A stretch of DNA of 44,438 nt, from NCBI GenBank assembly GCA_023402395.1, contig JAEYGI010000019.1, positions 1 through 44,438 on the forward strand, written 5' to 3'. The DNA is from Bacillota bacterium (GTDB taxonomy: Bacteria; Bacillota; UBA4882; UBA8346). Below, in pieces: positions 9,067 through 16,706 of the stretch. The notes under the pieces were generated by a model. It was not told the origin of the DNA. It saw nothing but the letters and a program-made list of their open reading frames with translations, and ran no database searches. Positions within the stretch are counted from its first letter, which is position 1. Each line of letters opens with the position of its first letter. Both the position numbers and the translations under genes were made by a program.

Positions 9067-10107
9067 GTGCGCAAGTGGCTTGAAGCGTTGATCCTAATTA
9101 CCGTAAGCGCGGCGTTGGCGTTGGGAGTTCCGCATTGGCTGGCGGCTGCCGCGGCTGAACCGGAGAAAGTGGCGGCAGTTGACCGGACGGTAACAGACGC
9201 GGTAGTGAATCATCTAACCGGATTGACCCCGAATGAATCGGGACGAATCATGATTCTGGAGTATCATCTGATCGGTTATCCGGAGGCGGATTGGCGGCGG
9301 ACCCCGGAGAACTTCCGGAAAGATCTTGAAATGCTTTATCGAAACGGTTATTATCCGGTTCCCTTGCGGGATCTGGTCAGCGGCAATCTCAAGGTTCCGG
9401 CCGGGAAGACGCCCTTCGTTTTAACGTTTGATGATTCCAGCCAGGGTCAGTTCCGTTACTTGAAACAAGGCGATGAATTGGTGATTGACCCCCTTTCGGC
9501 CGTGGGCATCATGGAGGAGTTCAAGCGGAAATATGCCGATTTCCCGGTAACCGCCACATTTTATGTGCTGCCCGCCATCAAGCCTGGTCTGCGCCTCTTC
9601 GGACAAGAGGAATATATTCAGCAAAAGTTTGATTTCCTGAGCCGAAACGGGTATGAGATCGGCAGCCACAGTTATTGGCATCAAAATCTCGCCAAAACCG
9701 ACGATACCGGGGTTCAAATGCAATTGGCCCTGGCTGTGAAAGCGATCCAGTCTTATCTTCCCGGATACCCGGTACGGAGCCTGGCTCTGCCGTTCGGAAT
9801 TCACCCTAAGAATATCGCGTTGGAACGGGAAGGGGAATACCAGGGAACCAAATATCGCCATGACTCAGTCATGCTGGTAGGCTCGGGCTCGGTTCCGTCC
9901 CCGTACTCGATGGAGTTCAATCCCTACAAACTGGAGCGGATTCAGGCCGGCGACACTCCCTGGGGTCCCAAGGCATTCGTCGAACGTTATCAAAAAAACC
10001 CGTCGCTGCGGTATGTCAGTGATGGAGACCCCAAGACGATCACTGTTCCCAAGGAAGCGCTTTCCAAGGTCAGAACGCCGGTCGGTTTTAAATTAAAAGG
10101 ACTTTGA
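9067..10107 (+). CDS. Exported polysaccharide deacetylase family protein
   Basis: This is a carbohydrate esterase 4 (NodB-fold) protein of about 346 residues. The TFDD motif (FVLTFDDSSQG) gives the catalytic and metal Asp pair, and SHSYWH supplies the HxxxH metal ligands; LALPFG is the next conserved block. Such enzymes deacetylate peptidoglycan, chitin or other N-acetylated glycans outside the membrane. The N-terminus has positive residues (VRKW) and a hydrophobic segment ending in Ala-rich sequence, a signal peptide or anchor. I place the start at GTG 9067 after AAAGGGGGAAAAA; an alternative TTG at 9028 follows a perfect AAGGAGGT at 13 bases. It stands alone and ends in a terminator. The substrate is unknown. 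Confidence 0.82.
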   Translation: MRKWLEALILITVSAALALGVPHWLAAAAAEPEKVAAVDRTVTDAVVNHLTGLTPNESGRIMILEYHLIGYPEADWRRTPENFRKDLEMLYRNGYYPVPLRDLVSGNLKVPAGKTPFVLTFDDSSQGQFRYLKQGDELVIDPLSAVGIMEEFKRKYADFPVTATFYVLPAIKPGLRLFGQEEYIQQKFDFLSRNGYEIGSHSYWHQNLAKTDDTGVQMQLALAVKAIQSYLPGYPVRSLALPFGIHPKNIALEREGEYQGTKYRHDSVMLVGSGSVPSPYSMEFNPYKLERIQAGDTPWGPKAFVERYQKNPSLRYVSDGDPKTITVPKEALSKVRTPVGFKLKGL

Positions 10108-10109
10108 AA

Positions 10110-10144
10110 TAAAAAAGGCGGCTGTTTCCGGCCCGTCTTTTTTA
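10110..10144 (+). terminator. Rho-independent terminator after the deacetylase
   Basis: A-rich AAAAAAGGCGG pairs with CCCGTCTTTTTT across a short loop, with one G-U pair. It lies just behind the stop codon. Confidence 0.65.
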
Positions 10145-10217
10145 TTAACTAAGGCAATGGAATCCAAGTGGAATCTTAGTTCCAAAAAAATCCAACCAAT
10201 TCTACCAATTTTTCCAC

Positions 10218-10245
10218 TTGTAATATTTTCAATTCATGATATACT
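10218..10245 (+). promoter_or_regulatory. Predicted promoter of the zinc-ribbon gene
   Basis: TTGTAA at 10218-10223 and TATACT at 10240-10245 are 16 bp apart, in an AT-rich stretch. The resulting leader is about 115 nt. Confidence 0.55.
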
Positions 10246-10367
10246 TTAATTAATGCCTGGACTGAGGATCGTACGGTTAGCAAATTCAATATTCGGAAGT
10301 TGCCTCCTACCCAGCCTGAGGAAAGGCATAAACACGGCCTTTTGAGGCTGATTAATGGAGGTTTTTC

Positions 10368-10685
10368 ATGTACCAAGACAAGACCAAGGTTTGTAAAGAA
10401 TGCAACCAGGAGTTCGTATTCACCGCCAGCGAGCAAGAGTTTTTTGCTTCCAAGGGCTTTGAGAACGAACCCGGACGTTGCCCTGCCTGCCGCGCTTCAC
10501 GGAAACAACAATCCGGTTTCGGCGGCGGCAATCGCAGCCGCGGCGGTTTTAACGGACGTTCCGAGCGCCAGATGTATCCGGCGGTTTGCTCCAGTTGCGG
10601 TGCCAACACCATGGTGCCATTCCAGCCGTCCGGGGAGAAGCCGGTTTATTGCCGGGACTGCTTCCAACCGCGTCGCAGTTATTGA
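10368..10685 (+). CDS. Small zinc-ribbon protein with an Arg/Gly-rich linker
   Basis: The 105-residue protein carries three visible Cys pairs: VCKECNQEF, RCPACRASRK and VCSSCGANTM, followed by YCRDCF. They form two zinc-ribbon-like modules, the first of the type CxxC...CxxC seen in small bacterial zinc-ribbon proteins (zf-trcl-like). Between the modules lies a flexible segment rich in Gly, Arg, Ser and Asn (GGGNRSRGG), reminiscent of RGG RNA-binding linkers. The start follows ATGGAGGTTTTTC at ideal spacing. The gene has its own promoter and a strong terminator, so it is monocistronic. Nucleic-acid binding is an inference from composition; no enzymatic role is evident. Confidence 0.8.
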   Translation: MYQDKTKVCKECNQEFVFTASEQEFFASKGFENEPGRCPACRASRKQQSGFGGGNRSRGGFNGRSERQMYPAVCSSCGANTMVPFQPSGEKPVYCRDCFQPRRSY

Positions 10686-10704
10686 GTTAGTGATGCACTT
10701 TAAA

Positions 10705-10736
10705 GGGTTGGCCTGAAATCAGGCCAACCCTTTTTT
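10705..10736 (+). terminator. Strong rho-independent terminator
   Basis: A perfect 12-bp stem (GGGTTGGCCTGA and its complement, AA loop) is followed by six T residues. Confidence 0.92.
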
Positions 10737-10757
10737 GTTAAACGCTGTTTGGGATGA

Positions 10758-10786
10758 TTGACTCCCGTGTCAATTTCAGGTATTAT
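10758..10786 (+). promoter_or_regulatory. Sigma-A type promoter of the ZTP-purH transcript
   Basis: TTGACT at 10758-10763 and TATTAT at 10781-10786, spaced 17 bp. It lies immediately upstream of the riboswitch aptamer. Confidence 0.82.
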
Positions 10787-10810
10787 AGAAAGGTCATAAA
10801 TTTAATTAGT

Positions 10811-10912
10811 GGACCGTACAACTGGCGGAAGTGGAGTTCACCACAGGGAGTGCGGTTATGTTTCGCCGACCGCCTGGGCATAACGTTTATGTCCGGGTTT
10901 TTGTTTTTTCAG
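10811..10912 (+). promoter_or_regulatory. ZTP (pfl) riboswitch with transcription terminator
   Basis: The aptamer shows the conserved pieces in order: ACTGGCGGAAGTGG, CCACAGGGAGTGCGG and CCGCCTGGGCA. The last block runs into an expression platform in which CCTGGGCATAA pairs with TTATGTCCGGG (two G-U pairs) followed by TTTTTGTTTTTT, so aptamer and terminator share bases. The ZTP class senses ZMP/ZTP (AICAR nucleotides), which build up when 10-formyl-tetrahydrofolate is short. The next gene is AICAR transformylase, the enzyme that consumes ZMP, so ligand binding should prevent termination. Class and target agree. Confidence 0.93.
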
Positions 10913-10935
10913 AAACAAAAGAGGGAGATCGCCGA

Positions 10936-12108
10936 ATGAAACAAGAGATTATTTTGAAGTACGGTTGCAATCCGCATCAAAAACCGGCCCGAATCCACGC
11001 CAAGACCGGAACCTTGCCCATTGAGGTTCTCAACGGCAACCCCGGCTACATTAACCTACTCGATGCCTTCAACGCCTGGCAATTGGTGAAGGAAATGCGA
11101 GCTACCACCGGATTGCCGGCTGCGGCTTCCTTCAAACACGTCAGCCCGGCCGGAGCCGCGGTAGGAATCCCTTTGGATGACGTTTTAAAGAAATCGTATC
11201 AACTGGAGGGTCTGGATCTATCGCCGGTTGCTTCTGCTTACGCCCGCGCCCGGGGCGCCGATCGGATGGCTTCCTTCGGCGACTGGGCTGCGGTCAGCGA
11301 TACGGTGGACGAATCCACCGCATTGGTCCTGAAGAGGGAAGTTTCCGACGGGATTATCGCTCCGGGGTATACCCCAGGCGCGCTCGAGATTTTGAAACAG
11401 AAACGCAAGGGCGGCTATACTGTGATCCGGATCGATCCCGACTATGCGCCGGACGATCTGGAAGTCAAAGAGGTCTTCGGGATCGTCTTCGAGCAGAAGC
11501 GGAACGATCTTGTCCCCGGCGCCGCTCTGCTGGAGAATATCGTCACCCGGAATAAAGATTTGCCTGAAGCGGCGGTTCGGGATCTGGTGATCGCCATGAT
11601 CACTCTGAAATACACCCAATCCAACTCGGTCTGCCTGGTCCGGGACGGACAGGTGATCGGCTGCGGCGCCGGTCAACAAGCCCGGATCTATTGCACCCGG
11701 CTGGCTGCCTCCAAGGCGGATGTCTGGTATCTGCGGCAGCACCCGGCTGTCTTGAATCTCGAGTTTGTCGAGGGGACCGGGCGGCCGGAACGGGATAACG
11801 CCATTGACCAGTTCCTGCGGGACGATCTGACCGAACCGGAAGCCAACGAATTGGCGAAGGTCCTCGCCGGAAAACCGGCGAAGCTGACACCAGAGGCCAA
11901 ACGGGAATGGCTGAAGGGGCTTGACCACGTGGTATTGGGATCTGATGCCTTCTTCCCGTTCCGCGACAATATCGATCGTGCCAGCCAAAGCGGTGTGAAG
12001 TATATCGTTCAGCCCGGCGGATCGCTCCGGGACGATCTGGTGGTCGAGGCCTGCAATCAATATGGGATGGTGATGGCCTGTTCCGGAGTGCGTTTGTTCC
12101 ATCATTAA
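10936..12108 (+). CDS. Stand-alone AICAR transformylase (PurH-like, no IMP cyclohydrolase domain)
   Basis: The 390-residue protein transfers a formyl group from 10-formyl-tetrahydrofolate to AICAR, the penultimate step of purine synthesis. It covers only the transformylase half of PurH: KYGCNPHQKPA opens the domain, and ASFKHVSPAGAAVG holds the catalytic Lys-His pair. Further family blocks are LKYTQSNSVCLVRDGQ and SDAFFPFRDNID. The IMP cyclohydrolase domain is absent, as in the known separate transformylase family of about 390 residues in Clostridia; the cyclohydrolase must be elsewhere. The start is the ATG after GAGGGAGATCGCCGA, not the longer upstream frame, which runs through the riboswitch. 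Confidence 0.9.
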   Translation: MKQEIILKYGCNPHQKPARIHAKTGTLPIEVLNGNPGYINLLDAFNAWQLVKEMRATTGLPAAASFKHVSPAGAAVGIPLDDVLKKSYQLEGLDLSPVASAYARARGADRMASFGDWAAVSDTVDESTALVLKREVSDGIIAPGYTPGALEILKQKRKGGYTVIRIDPDYAPDDLEVKEVFGIVFEQKRNDLVPGAALLENIVTRNKDLPEAAVRDLVIAMITLKYTQSNSVCLVRDGQVIGCGAGQQARIYCTRLAASKADVWYLRQHPAVLNLEFVEGTGRPERDNAIDQFLRDDLTEPEANELAKVLAGKPAKLTPEAKREWLKGLDHVVLGSDAFFPFRDNIDRASQSGVKYIVQPGGSLRDDLVVEACNQYGMVMACSGVRLFHH

Positions 12109-12141
12109 TTATCGGGCCTTAATTTGGGAATGAAGTCAAAA

Positions 12142-12173
12142 GAAAAGCACCGGGTTTGATCCCGGTGCTTTTC
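12142..12173. terminator. Bidirectional terminator between purH-like gene and oad locus
   Basis: A near-symmetric hairpin, GAAAAGCACCGGG with its complement around TTTGAT, has T-runs on both strands and serves two convergent transcripts. Confidence 0.88.
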
Positions 12174-12189
12174 ACTGACGAGTCAAATA

Positions 12190-12330
12190 TTATTCGTCTT
12201 TCTTCTCTGGAAATTTGGCCGCGATGGACATCAAGGCGCGGGTCGTGAAATAAAACAGGATTAAAACCAGGAAAACTCCGCTAATCCCGTATACCGAAGC
12301 GAGTAAACCTTTTCCGATTAATTCGCTCAT
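12190..12330 (-). CDS. 46-residue OadG-related membrane subunit
   Basis: A short minus-strand frame begins 15 bp after oadB stops. It is preceded by AGGAGGG at 10 bases and ends in TAA just before the shared terminator. The protein starts MSELIGKGLLASVYGIS, has a single transmembrane segment (VFLVLILFYF) and a charged tail KFPEKKDE. The pattern of a GL..(S/T)V.G...VF.VL helix is that of OadG gamma subunits of sodium-pump decarboxylases. Small extra subunits are known, such as MmdE of methylmalonyl-CoA decarboxylase. I infer that it helps OadB assemble in the membrane. A separate, larger OadG is encoded divergently. It is too short for ordinary ORF thresholds. Confidence 0.78.
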   Translation of the reverse strand: MSELIGKGLLASVYGISGVFLVLILFYFTTRALMSIAAKFPEKKDE

Positions 12331-12345
12331 TGCTTGTTATCCCTC

Positions 12346-13461
12346 CTATTTCAAAAGTGCCGGTACAATCGCCAGCAACAAACCGCCAGCCACGATCGAA
12401 CCGAGCTGCCCGGCGACATTGGCGCTGATCGATTGCATCAAGACAAAGTTGGTCGGATCCTCTTGCTGAGCCATCCGCTGAATCACCCGGGCCGACATTG
12501 GGAAAGCTGAAATACCGGCCGCTCCAACCATGGGATTGATTTTTTTCTTGAGGAAAATATTAAGGACCTTAGCGAAGATAACCCCACCGGCGGTATCGAA
12601 GACGAAGGCCACCGCGCCCATGATCATGATCAAGATGGTGCTCAAGTTAAGGAATTTATCGGCGACCATCTGGGAACCGATGGTGATCCCGAGTAAAATG
12701 GTAACCAGGTTGGCCAATTCATTCTGAGCGGCTTTGGAGAGCCTTTCCAACACGCCGCATTCGCGGATCAGGTTACCGAACATCAGCGAACCGACGAGCG
12801 CCACGCTGATCGGAGCGATGATTCCGGCGATTAAGGTGATCGAAATCGGGAACAGAATCTTGACAATCCGGGGAATCTCGACCTGGCGGGAGAGATCCAT
12901 CCGGATCAGCCGCTCGTCTTTGGTGGTCAATAGTTTAATCACCGGCGGCTGGATAATCGGGACCAGCGACATATAGGAATAAGCCGCCACCGAGATCGGG
13001 CCCAGTAAGTCCTGAGCAAATTTGGTCGCCACATAAATCGAGGTCGGACCGTCGGCTGCTCCGATGATGCCGATGGACGCCGCTTGTTTCAGATCAAAAC
13101 CCAAGAATAGCGCGACCATCATGGTGGCGAAGATTCCAAACTGGGCCGCGGCTCCGAAGAACAACATGAATGGGTTGCGAAGCAGGGGACCGAAATCGAT
13201 CATGGCGCCGACCGCGATAAAGATAAGTACCGGGAACAATTCGGTTTTGATACACGTTTCGTAAAGAATGGAGAGGAAACCCTCATGACCGAGGGCCGAG
13301 GAAAATGGAATGTTGGACAAAAGCGCTCCGAAGCCGATCGGGAGCAACAGCATCGGTTCGTAGTCCTTGGCGATGGCAAGGTACATCAGAACGCCAGCCA
13401 CGGCGAACATCACTAAATTACCGATGCTGAGATGAGTGATTCCGATGAGCAAATCTTGCAT
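12346..13461 (-). CDS. oadB: Sodium-pump decarboxylase beta subunit (OadB/GcdB/MmdB family)
   Basis: The 371-residue, very hydrophobic protein couples decarboxylation of carboxybiotin to sodium export. Family signatures are GAADGPTSIY (with the Asp essential in Klebsiella OadB) and AAGISAFPMSARV near the C-terminus, plus AVGAMIDFGPLL and LLGITIGSQM. About nine to eleven membrane segments are evident. The ATG follows CGGAGGTCC. It is transcribed away from oadG, the biotin carrier and oadA, and is followed by a 46-residue OadG-like gene. Beta subunits of oxaloacetate, methylmalonyl-CoA and glutaconyl-CoA decarboxylases are alike; the neighbouring OadA-type alpha subunit favours oxaloacetate. 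Confidence 0.93.
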   Translation of the reverse strand: MQDLLIGITHLSIGNLVMFAVAGVLMYLAIAKDYEPMLLLPIGFGALLSNIPFSSALGHEGFLSILYETCIKTELFPVLIFIAVGAMIDFGPLLRNPFMLFFGAAAQFGIFATMMVALFLGFDLKQAASIGIIGAADGPTSIYVATKFAQDLLGPISVAAYSYMSLVPIIQPPVIKLLTTKDERLIRMDLSRQVEIPRIVKILFPISITLIAGIIAPISVALVGSLMFGNLIRECGVLERLSKAAQNELANLVTILLGITIGSQMVADKFLNLSTILIMIMGAVAFVFDTAGGVIFAKVLNIFLKKKINPMVGAAGISAFPMSARVIQRMAQQEDPTNFVLMQSISANVAGQLGSIVAGGLLLAIVPALLK

Positions 13462-13533
13462 AATTGGACCTCCGCGTTAAAATAAAATTAATGGATGGCA
13501 ACAAAAATCCCCCATTCTGAAGTACTCTTTTAA

Positions 13534-13561
13534 TTTATCATATGTACCGGAAGCTTGTCAT
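13534..13561 (-). promoter_or_regulatory. Possible promoter for oadB (minus strand)
   Basis: On the minus strand, ATGACA (13561-13556) and GATAAA (13539-13534) are 16 bp apart. The match is moderate. Confidence 0.4.
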
Positions 13562-13621
13562 TAAGTTTTACGAGTAAAAAAAAATTAATTGATGAATTTT
13601 GTGTTAAAACCTTAAAAAAAC

Positions 13622-13651
13622 TTGCGTAAGCATCGAGTAGTTTAGTATATT
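13622..13651 (+). promoter_or_regulatory. Possible promoter for oadG-carrier-oadA
   Basis: TTGCGT at 13622-13627 and TATATT at 13646-13651, spaced 18 bp. A second -10-like TATACT follows at about 13657. An imperfect GGGTGA/TCACCC inverted repeat lies in the leader (about 13662-13703). Confidence 0.45.
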
Positions 13652-13744
13652 CATATTATACTGGGTGATTAGGATTATTTACCAAAATCTCTTAATTTCA
13701 CCCATTTCCGAGTTTTTGAAACCAAAGCACTGGAGGGGGCGAAC

Positions 13745-14011
13745 ATGAATCAGGAACTGTTGACAGCGATTCAACTCGGCTTTTATGGACTGACCACCCT
13801 TTTTCTGATTATCCTACTGGCGAGGCTGAGCCGGATCATCCAAATTCTGACCGGCCTTGGAGCCTTGAAAGAGGCCCCGGTGGCTGCTCCCGCTACCGCG
13901 ACGGTCCAGCCGGAATGCTCAGAGGAAGAGATGGCCGCAATCACGGCGGTTCTGTCCAAAATCAAGCCAAATCAGCAATTTGCTTCGGTACGGATTCGAC
14001 TCATTAAGTGA
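13745..14011 (+). CDS. oadG: Oxaloacetate decarboxylase gamma-chain-like protein (OadG)
   Basis: The 88-residue protein has one N-terminal transmembrane segment (LGFYGLTTLFLIILLARL), an Ala/Pro-rich linker (VAAPATATVQ) and a small acidic-then-basic C-terminal region. This is the layout of OadG/MmdD subunits, which hold the alpha, beta and biotin parts together and bind zinc in some members. The ATG follows CTGGAGGGGGCGAAC. Its stop lies 18 bp before the biotin carrier start, so the genes are tightly coupled. Assignment rests on topology and context more than on strong motifs. Confidence 0.78.
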   Translation: MNQELLTAIQLGFYGLTTLFLIILLARLSRIIQILTGLGALKEAPVAAPATATVQPECSEEEMAAITAVLSKIKPNQQFASVRIRLIK

Positions 14012-14028
14012 TGAACGGAGGGCAACAA

Positions 14029-14427
14029 ATGCAAAATTTTCGAGTAACAGTCAATGGCAAAGTGTTTGAAGTTTCGGTGGAAGAAACTACAGGAGTTCAG
14101 GAAAGCGGCGCCAAGGTTGTAATGGAATCATCCGCCGTCGCTGCACCGGCTCCCGCCGCTCCAGCCCCAGCCGCCGCGTCGGCTCCCAAGGAAGTGACGC
14201 TGGAATCCGGGGACAAGACGGTCAACGCGCCGCTCGCCGGCACAATCATGTCGATCAAGGTCAAACCGGGACAAGCGGTGAAATTCGGACAGGTTCTGCT
14301 GACGCTGGAAGCGCTTAAAATGGAGAACGAGATTGTCGCTCCGGAAAATGGGACGATCAAGGAAATTCTCGTCAATGAAGGGACCAGTGTCAATGTCGGT
14401 GATGTGATTATCACCATCCGCTCCTAA
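14029..14427 (+). CDS. Biotin carboxyl carrier protein of the decarboxylase
   Basis: This 132-residue protein accepts carboxybiotin from OadA and delivers it to OadB. The C-terminal biotinyl domain contains EALKMENEI, whose Lys (residue 97) is the biotinylation site. N-terminal FRVTVNGKVFEVSVEE is the usual lead-in, and an Ala/Pro-rich hinge (about 37-53) links the two. I choose the ATG at 14029 because ACGGAGGGCAACAA precedes it directly; the longer frame starting at 14008 would put the ribosome-binding site inside the gene. In Klebsiella the biotin domain is fused to OadA; here it is separate, as in methylmalonyl-CoA decarboxylases. Confidence 0.93.
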   Translation: MQNFRVTVNGKVFEVSVEETTGVQESGAKVVMESSAVAAPAPAAPAPAAASAPKEVTLESGDKTVNAPLAGTIMSIKVKPGQAVKFGQVLLTLEALKMENEIVAPENGTIKEILVNEGTSVNVGDVIITIRS

Positions 14428-14461
14428 AGTTCCGCCATTTTGCAGACAAGAGGTGAGTAAG

Positions 14462-15805
14462 TTGGCTAAACAGATTAAAATTACCGAGACTGTTTTCCGG
14501 GATGCGCATCAGTCCTTATGGGCCACTCGGATGAAAACCGAAGAGATGATGGCGGTGGCGGAGGCCATTGATGAGATCGGCTATCACTCGCTCGAAGCGT
14601 GGGGTGGAGCGACCTTTGATAGCTCCCTCCGTTTTTTGAAGGAAGACCCCTGGGTCCGGCTTCGCCGGCTGCGGGCCTCGATCCGCAAAACGCCCCTCCA
14701 AATGTTATTGCGTGGGCAGAACATCCTCGGTTACCGGCATTACCCTGATGAAGTAGTGAGGGAGTTCTGTAAGCGGGCGGTGGAGAACGGTATCGGCATC
14801 ATCCGGGTCTTCGACGCCGTCAATGACATCCGGAACATGGAGACCGCCATCCGCGCCTCCAAGGAGGCCGGAGCTCATGTCCAGGGTACGGTGGTGTACA
14901 CCATCAGTCCGGTTCATAATATCGACGCTTACGTCAAATTAGCGAAAGAATTGGTTCAGTTGGGCGCGGACTCTATCTGTATCAAGGACATGGCCGGATT
15001 GCTCAAGCCGTTCGTGGCCGAAACCCTGATTAAAAACCTGAAAGCCGCGGTTAATGTTCCGATTCAGTTGCACGGGCACTATACCAGCGGTTTGGCATCC
15101 ATGACCTATTTGAAGGCTATCGAAGCCGGGGTGGATGTCATCGACACCGCTTTGTCAGCCTTGGCGATGGGCACATCCCAGCCTTCGACGGAAGCCATGG
15201 TCGCGGCGTTGCAGGATACACCCTACGACACCGGGTTGGACCTCGCCAAGATTGCTCCGATTAATCAGCATTTCAAAGAAGTGAAAAAAAGCTATCAGTC
15301 GATCACCGCGCCGCTGGAGGTCGATACCGCCGTCCTTTCCTATCAGATCCCGGGAGGCATGATCTCCAACCTTCGCAACCAATTGGCCGGGCAGAACGCG
15401 GCACACCGTTACGAAGAGGTGTTGGCCGAGGTTCCGCGGGTCCGGGCCGAGCTGGGCTATCCGCCCTTGGTCACTCCCACCAGTCAGATGCTGGGAACGC
15501 AGGCGGTTTTGAATGTTCTTACCGGCAAACGTTACGGAGTGGTGCCCAAGGAGATCCGGGACTATGTCAAAGGCCTCTACGGACGCCCCCCGGCACCTAT
15601 CGATCCCGAGATTCAAAAGCTGATCATCGGGGACGAACCGGTTATTACCCACCGGCCCGCTGACGATCTGGAACCGATCCTCGACAAGGCCAGAAAAGAG
15701 ATTATGCCGTATTATCAACAGGAGGAGGATGTCCTTTCCTATGTCCTCTTCCCCGAAGTGGCACTGGAATTTTTCAAGCACCGCACCGGCAAGGCCAACG
15801 GTTAA
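14462..15805 (+). CDS. oadA: Oxaloacetate decarboxylase alpha subunit (carboxyltransferase)
   Basis: The roughly 447-residue protein moves the carboxyl group of oxaloacetate to biotin. The DRE-TIM carboxyltransferase barrel shows ITETVFRDAHQSLWATRM, CIKDMAGLLKP (catalytic Lys) and LHGHYTSGLA (metal His pair), followed by the conserved PGGMISNL block and a PYC/OADA C-terminal region. There is no fused biotinyl domain; the carrier is the gene just upstream. The start is probably the TTG at 14462, four bases after AAGAGGTGAG; a GTG at 14453 lacks a ribosome-binding site. With oadG, the carrier and divergent oadB it makes a sodium-exporting decarboxylase. A pyruvate carboxylase B-subunit role is the alternative, but the beta subunit argues against it. 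Confidence 0.92.
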   Translation: MAKQIKITETVFRDAHQSLWATRMKTEEMMAVAEAIDEIGYHSLEAWGGATFDSSLRFLKEDPWVRLRRLRASIRKTPLQMLLRGQNILGYRHYPDEVVREFCKRAVENGIGIIRVFDAVNDIRNMETAIRASKEAGAHVQGTVVYTISPVHNIDAYVKLAKELVQLGADSICIKDMAGLLKPFVAETLIKNLKAAVNVPIQLHGHYTSGLASMTYLKAIEAGVDVIDTALSALAMGTSQPSTEAMVAALQDTPYDTGLDLAKIAPINQHFKEVKKSYQSITAPLEVDTAVLSYQIPGGMISNLRNQLAGQNAAHRYEEVLAEVPRVRAELGYPPLVTPTSQMLGTQAVLNVLTGKRYGVVPKEIRDYVKGLYGRPPAPIDPEIQKLIIGDEPVITHRPADDLEPILDKARKEIMPYYQQEEDVLSYVLFPEVALEFFKHRTGKANG

Positions 15806-15830
15806 TCCGCCAGCGAGCCTTTTTCAATCA

Positions 15831-15860
15831 GGGGGCAGGTTTCAACCTGTCCCTTTGTTA
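15831..15860 (+). terminator. Hairpin terminator after oadA
   Basis: GGGGCAGGTT pairs with AACCTGTCCC around TC; a short T-rich tail follows. Confidence 0.65.
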
Positions 15861-16089
15861 TGGTTTTTTTGGCTTTGGATTATCGCACCGTAAAATTCAT
15901 CTTGCTGTAATGGTATCAAGGAGGACTTTGGTTTATAATAGCACTTGTAGACTGGGAACGGTTGCGCGTATTCGCGTGGCCGGGATGGCTACAGGACTTG
16001 TTTGAACCACGGACGAGATTGATTCTCCCACGCTGCATCTGAGTCTGAACGCTTAAACAGCTTATATTCGATGATAGGAAGTGGCTGAG

Positions 16090-16476
16090 ATGATTCTTGG
16101 TATCGAACATTTTGGAGTCATGGCCAGGGATCCCGAGAAACTTGCCGCCTGGTATCGAAAGGTTCTTAATTTTAAAGTGATTTTGCATAATCAAAAAACC
16201 TCCCCGACCATCTTTGTCGCAGCCGAGAACGGCTCCGTGCTTGAGATTATGCCGTATACCGATGACGCCATCCTGCTGTCCGGCAAGGAGAAACGTGCTA
16301 TTCACCTGGGGCTGACCGTGAATGATCTGGAGCAGACCATCGCCGAGCTAAAGGAAAAAGGCGTGGAATTCGTCGGTGATGCTAAGGAAGATCAGGAAGG
16401 TGTCCGGCTAATTTACTTTAAGGATCCCGAATGTAACTGGTTTCAGCTTATTGCCAGGCCGAAGCCGTTACGTTGA
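16090..16476 (+). CDS. VOC-superfamily (glyoxalase/bleomycin-resistance fold) protein
   Basis: The 128-residue protein has two beta-alpha-beta-beta-beta modules of the vicinal-oxygen-chelate fold. IEHFGVMARDPEKLAAWY places a metal His, AIHLGLTVNDLEQTIAEL a second, and YFKDPECNWFQLI ends in the usual D-P-(E/D)-G/C-N motif. Members include glyoxalase I, dioxygenases and resistance proteins; no substrate can be chosen. I prefer the ATG at 16090 after AGGAAG, over the GTG at 16081. A TATAAT at 15934 upstream may be its -10 element. The gene stands alone with its own terminator. Confidence 0.82.
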   Translation: MILGIEHFGVMARDPEKLAAWYRKVLNFKVILHNQKTSPTIFVAAENGSVLEIMPYTDDAILLSGKEKRAIHLGLTVNDLEQTIAELKEKGVEFVGDAKEDQEGVRLIYFKDPECNWFQLIARPKPLR

Positions 16477-16491
16477 GCCAAGATAGTAGTC

Positions 16492-16519
16492 AATAGCATC
16501 GGAAGATGCTATTTTTTTT
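16492..16519 (+). terminator. Rho-independent terminator after the VOC gene
   Basis: AATAGCATC and GATGCTATT pair around a GGAA loop, with eight T residues behind. Confidence 0.9.
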
Positions 16520-16706
16520 GGCGGAATCGCCAAATGGCCGGCCGTGGGGACTCTCGGGCCGGCCGTTGCTTACAACCGGTGCCGAACCGGCCGTGGATTT
16601 GAAGAGAAGAATTTTTTCGGCCGGCGTGGTTTTCAAAGAAATCCGCACAATGCTTCCCCGGAATTTGGATTAGTCCGGGAAACCCGGAAAGTAAGCGCAA
16701 ATTGAG

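Noticed and set aside
10936..12108. Truncated purH pseudogene
   Set aside because: The length and N-terminus match the known stand-alone transformylase family, and catalytic Lys-His is intact.
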